Positions 63,158-64,000 of a stretch of 64,000 bases of DNA are shown piece by piece. Under the pieces are notes generated by a model. It was not told the origin of the DNA, did not search any database, and saw nothing but the letters and a program-made list of their open reading frames with translations. A program made the position numbers and the translations under genes. Position 1 is the stretch's first letter, and each line of letters begins with the position of its first letter. Origin of the DNA: Pseudomonas abieticivorans (GTDB taxonomy: Bacteria > Pseudomonadota > Gammaproteobacteria > Pseudomonadales > Pseudomonadaceae); assembly GCF_023509015.1 (NCBI RefSeq), contig NZ_CP094975.1, positions 379,501 to 443,500 on the forward strand. The letters run 5' to 3'.

Positions 63158-64000
63158 CTACGGCTGATCGCGATGGTGCAACCCCAACCCAGGCCGGGCG
63201 CACAACTCCACCAGCCAGTCGACGAACACCCGCACCCGCCGCGACAAATGGCGGTGCGCCGGGTACATCGCGGTCAGGGGCAAGGTGGGCGGAGGGTTGT
63301 TCGCCAGCACCTCGAGCAACGTGCCCTCGCGCAACTGCCGACGCACGTGGTAATAGGGCATTTGCACCAGCCCATACCCCGCCTCACACGCTGCCAGGTA
63401 GCCATCGGCGCTGTTCACCGCAATGCGCTTGGGCAACTCGATCGCACCACCCTGCGCGAACTCCAAGCCAAAGCGTTTACCGGAAGTGGCCGAGAAGTAC
63501 TCGACCATTTCATGCCCCTGCAACTGGTCCAACCGCACCGGCACGCCGCGCTGCTGCAGGTAACCGGGGCTGGCACAGGTCACTTGCAGCAACTGCACCA
63601 AGGGCCGCGCCACCAGGGTTTCGTCCAGCGGTGCGCCGCCGCGCAACACGCAGTCCACCCCTTCGCGCAACAGGTCCACCGGGCGATCGTTCAGGCCAAC
63701 CTCCAGGTTGATCAAGGGGTAGCGCGCGGTGAATTCGGCCAGGTGGGCAAACACCAGCAGCTTGCCGATACCCGCCGGCATGTCGACCCGCAACAGGCCA
63801 CTGGGGCTGTGGGGTGACTGGGTGAACAGCGCTTCGGTTTCTTCAAGCTCATTGAGCAGGCTCACACATCGCTGGTAGTAGGCAGCGCCATCCAGCGTGG
63901 GGCTGACATGGCGAGTGGTGCGCAGCAGCAGCTGCACGCCCAGGTGCGCCTCCAACTGTTTGACCAGGATGCTCACGGAGGCGCGCGGTAGCCCCAGGCT
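63158..64000 (-). CDS. LysR-family regulator, 5' end outside window
   Basis: The frame remains open to the window edge, where GLPRASVSILVKQLEAHLG is the end of the winged helix. The effector domain is complete (SGLLRVDMPAGIGKLLVF; VTCASPGYL) and of the CrgA-like subgroup. The start lies beyond 64000. Target unknown. Confidence 0.88.
   Translation of the reverse strand, partial: SLGLPRASVSILVKQLEAHLGVQLLLRTTRHVSPTLDGAAYYQRCVSLLNELEETEALFTQSPHSPSGLLRVDMPAGIGKLLVFAHLAEFTARYPLINLEVGLNDRPVDLLREGVDCVLRGGAPLDETLVARPLVQLLQVTCASPGYLQQRGVPVRLDQLQGHEMVEYFSATSGKRFGLEFAQGGAIELPKRIAVNSADGYLAACEAGYGLVQMPYYHVRRQLREGTLLEVLANNPPPTLPLTAMYPAHRHLSRRVRVFVDWLVELCARPGLGLHHRDQP

Overview
The window reads as chromosomal DNA of a GC-rich Pseudomonas, most likely of the P. 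fluorescens group. This rests on the gene order thrS-infC-rpmI-rplT-pheS-pheT-ihfA-merR-tRNA-Pro, a PQQ glucose dehydrogenase, an rbsBACRKD-type ribose operon ending in a nucleoside hydrolase, and dispersed REP sequences of the type TGTAGGAGCGG...CCGCGAA. The assignment is an inference from content, not a database result.

Layout. 1-2151: 3' part of gcd with its terminator. 2212-3543: accessory stretch with a HicAB toxin-antitoxin pair, a tiny exported protein and a decayed ORF. 3554-13876: a 10.3-kb genomic island inserted in the 3' end of tRNA-Pro(GGG), bounded by a 52-bp direct repeat. Its right half resembles the early arm of a prophage (cytosine methyltransferase, small phage-type proteins, excisionase-like protein, tyrosine integrase). 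Its left half carries a LysR regulator, IS66 debris and unknown exported and membrane proteins. The integrase has lost its box II histidine through a small deletion and the methyltransferase is split by two G-tract indels, so the island looks decaying and probably cannot excise on its own. 13829-21521: the translation operon on the minus strand, with a thrS leader that appears to contain two tRNA-Thr anticodon mimics. 21651-23736: small genes including a cold-shock protein. 23743-30730: ribose/nucleoside utilisation operon with a clear promoter and RbsR-type operator. 30832-35822: small lipoproteins, a LexA-box DUF1654-endA pair, a MITE-like repeat, two paralogous SPOR-like lipoproteins and tRNA-Val. 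36007-43495: a polyamine oxidase-like gene, a C39-like protein without its catalytic residues, and a five-gene acyl-CoA degradation set with an AraC regulator. 43613-51893: DUF411 protein, hydrolase, hydroxyacid dehydrogenase, DinB, ZapE, chemoreceptor, PQQ aldose dehydrogenase and a REP array. 51928-54985: agmatinase, polyamine-binding protein and LysR regulator. 55011-64000: LEA14 lipoprotein, an orphan SF1 helicase-like ATPase, nitrilase/LysR, DUF883 protein, a reductase with a divergent Asp/Glu-racemase-fold enzyme, a Fur-like winged-helix protein, a poly-glycine lipoprotein and a partial LysR gene.

Working together. The ribose genes import ribose, release it from nucleosides and phosphorylate it. 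SpeB, the binding protein and the distant oxidase fit polyamine/agmatine use. The acyl-CoA genes form a complete beta-oxidation round of the branched or short-chain type. The strongest new leads are the thrS leader structure, the decayed tRNA-Pro island with matching arm-type sites at both ends, the racemase-fold enzyme lacking one catalytic Cys, the pseudo-peptidase and the 23-copy GGT repeat in a lipoprotein gene.
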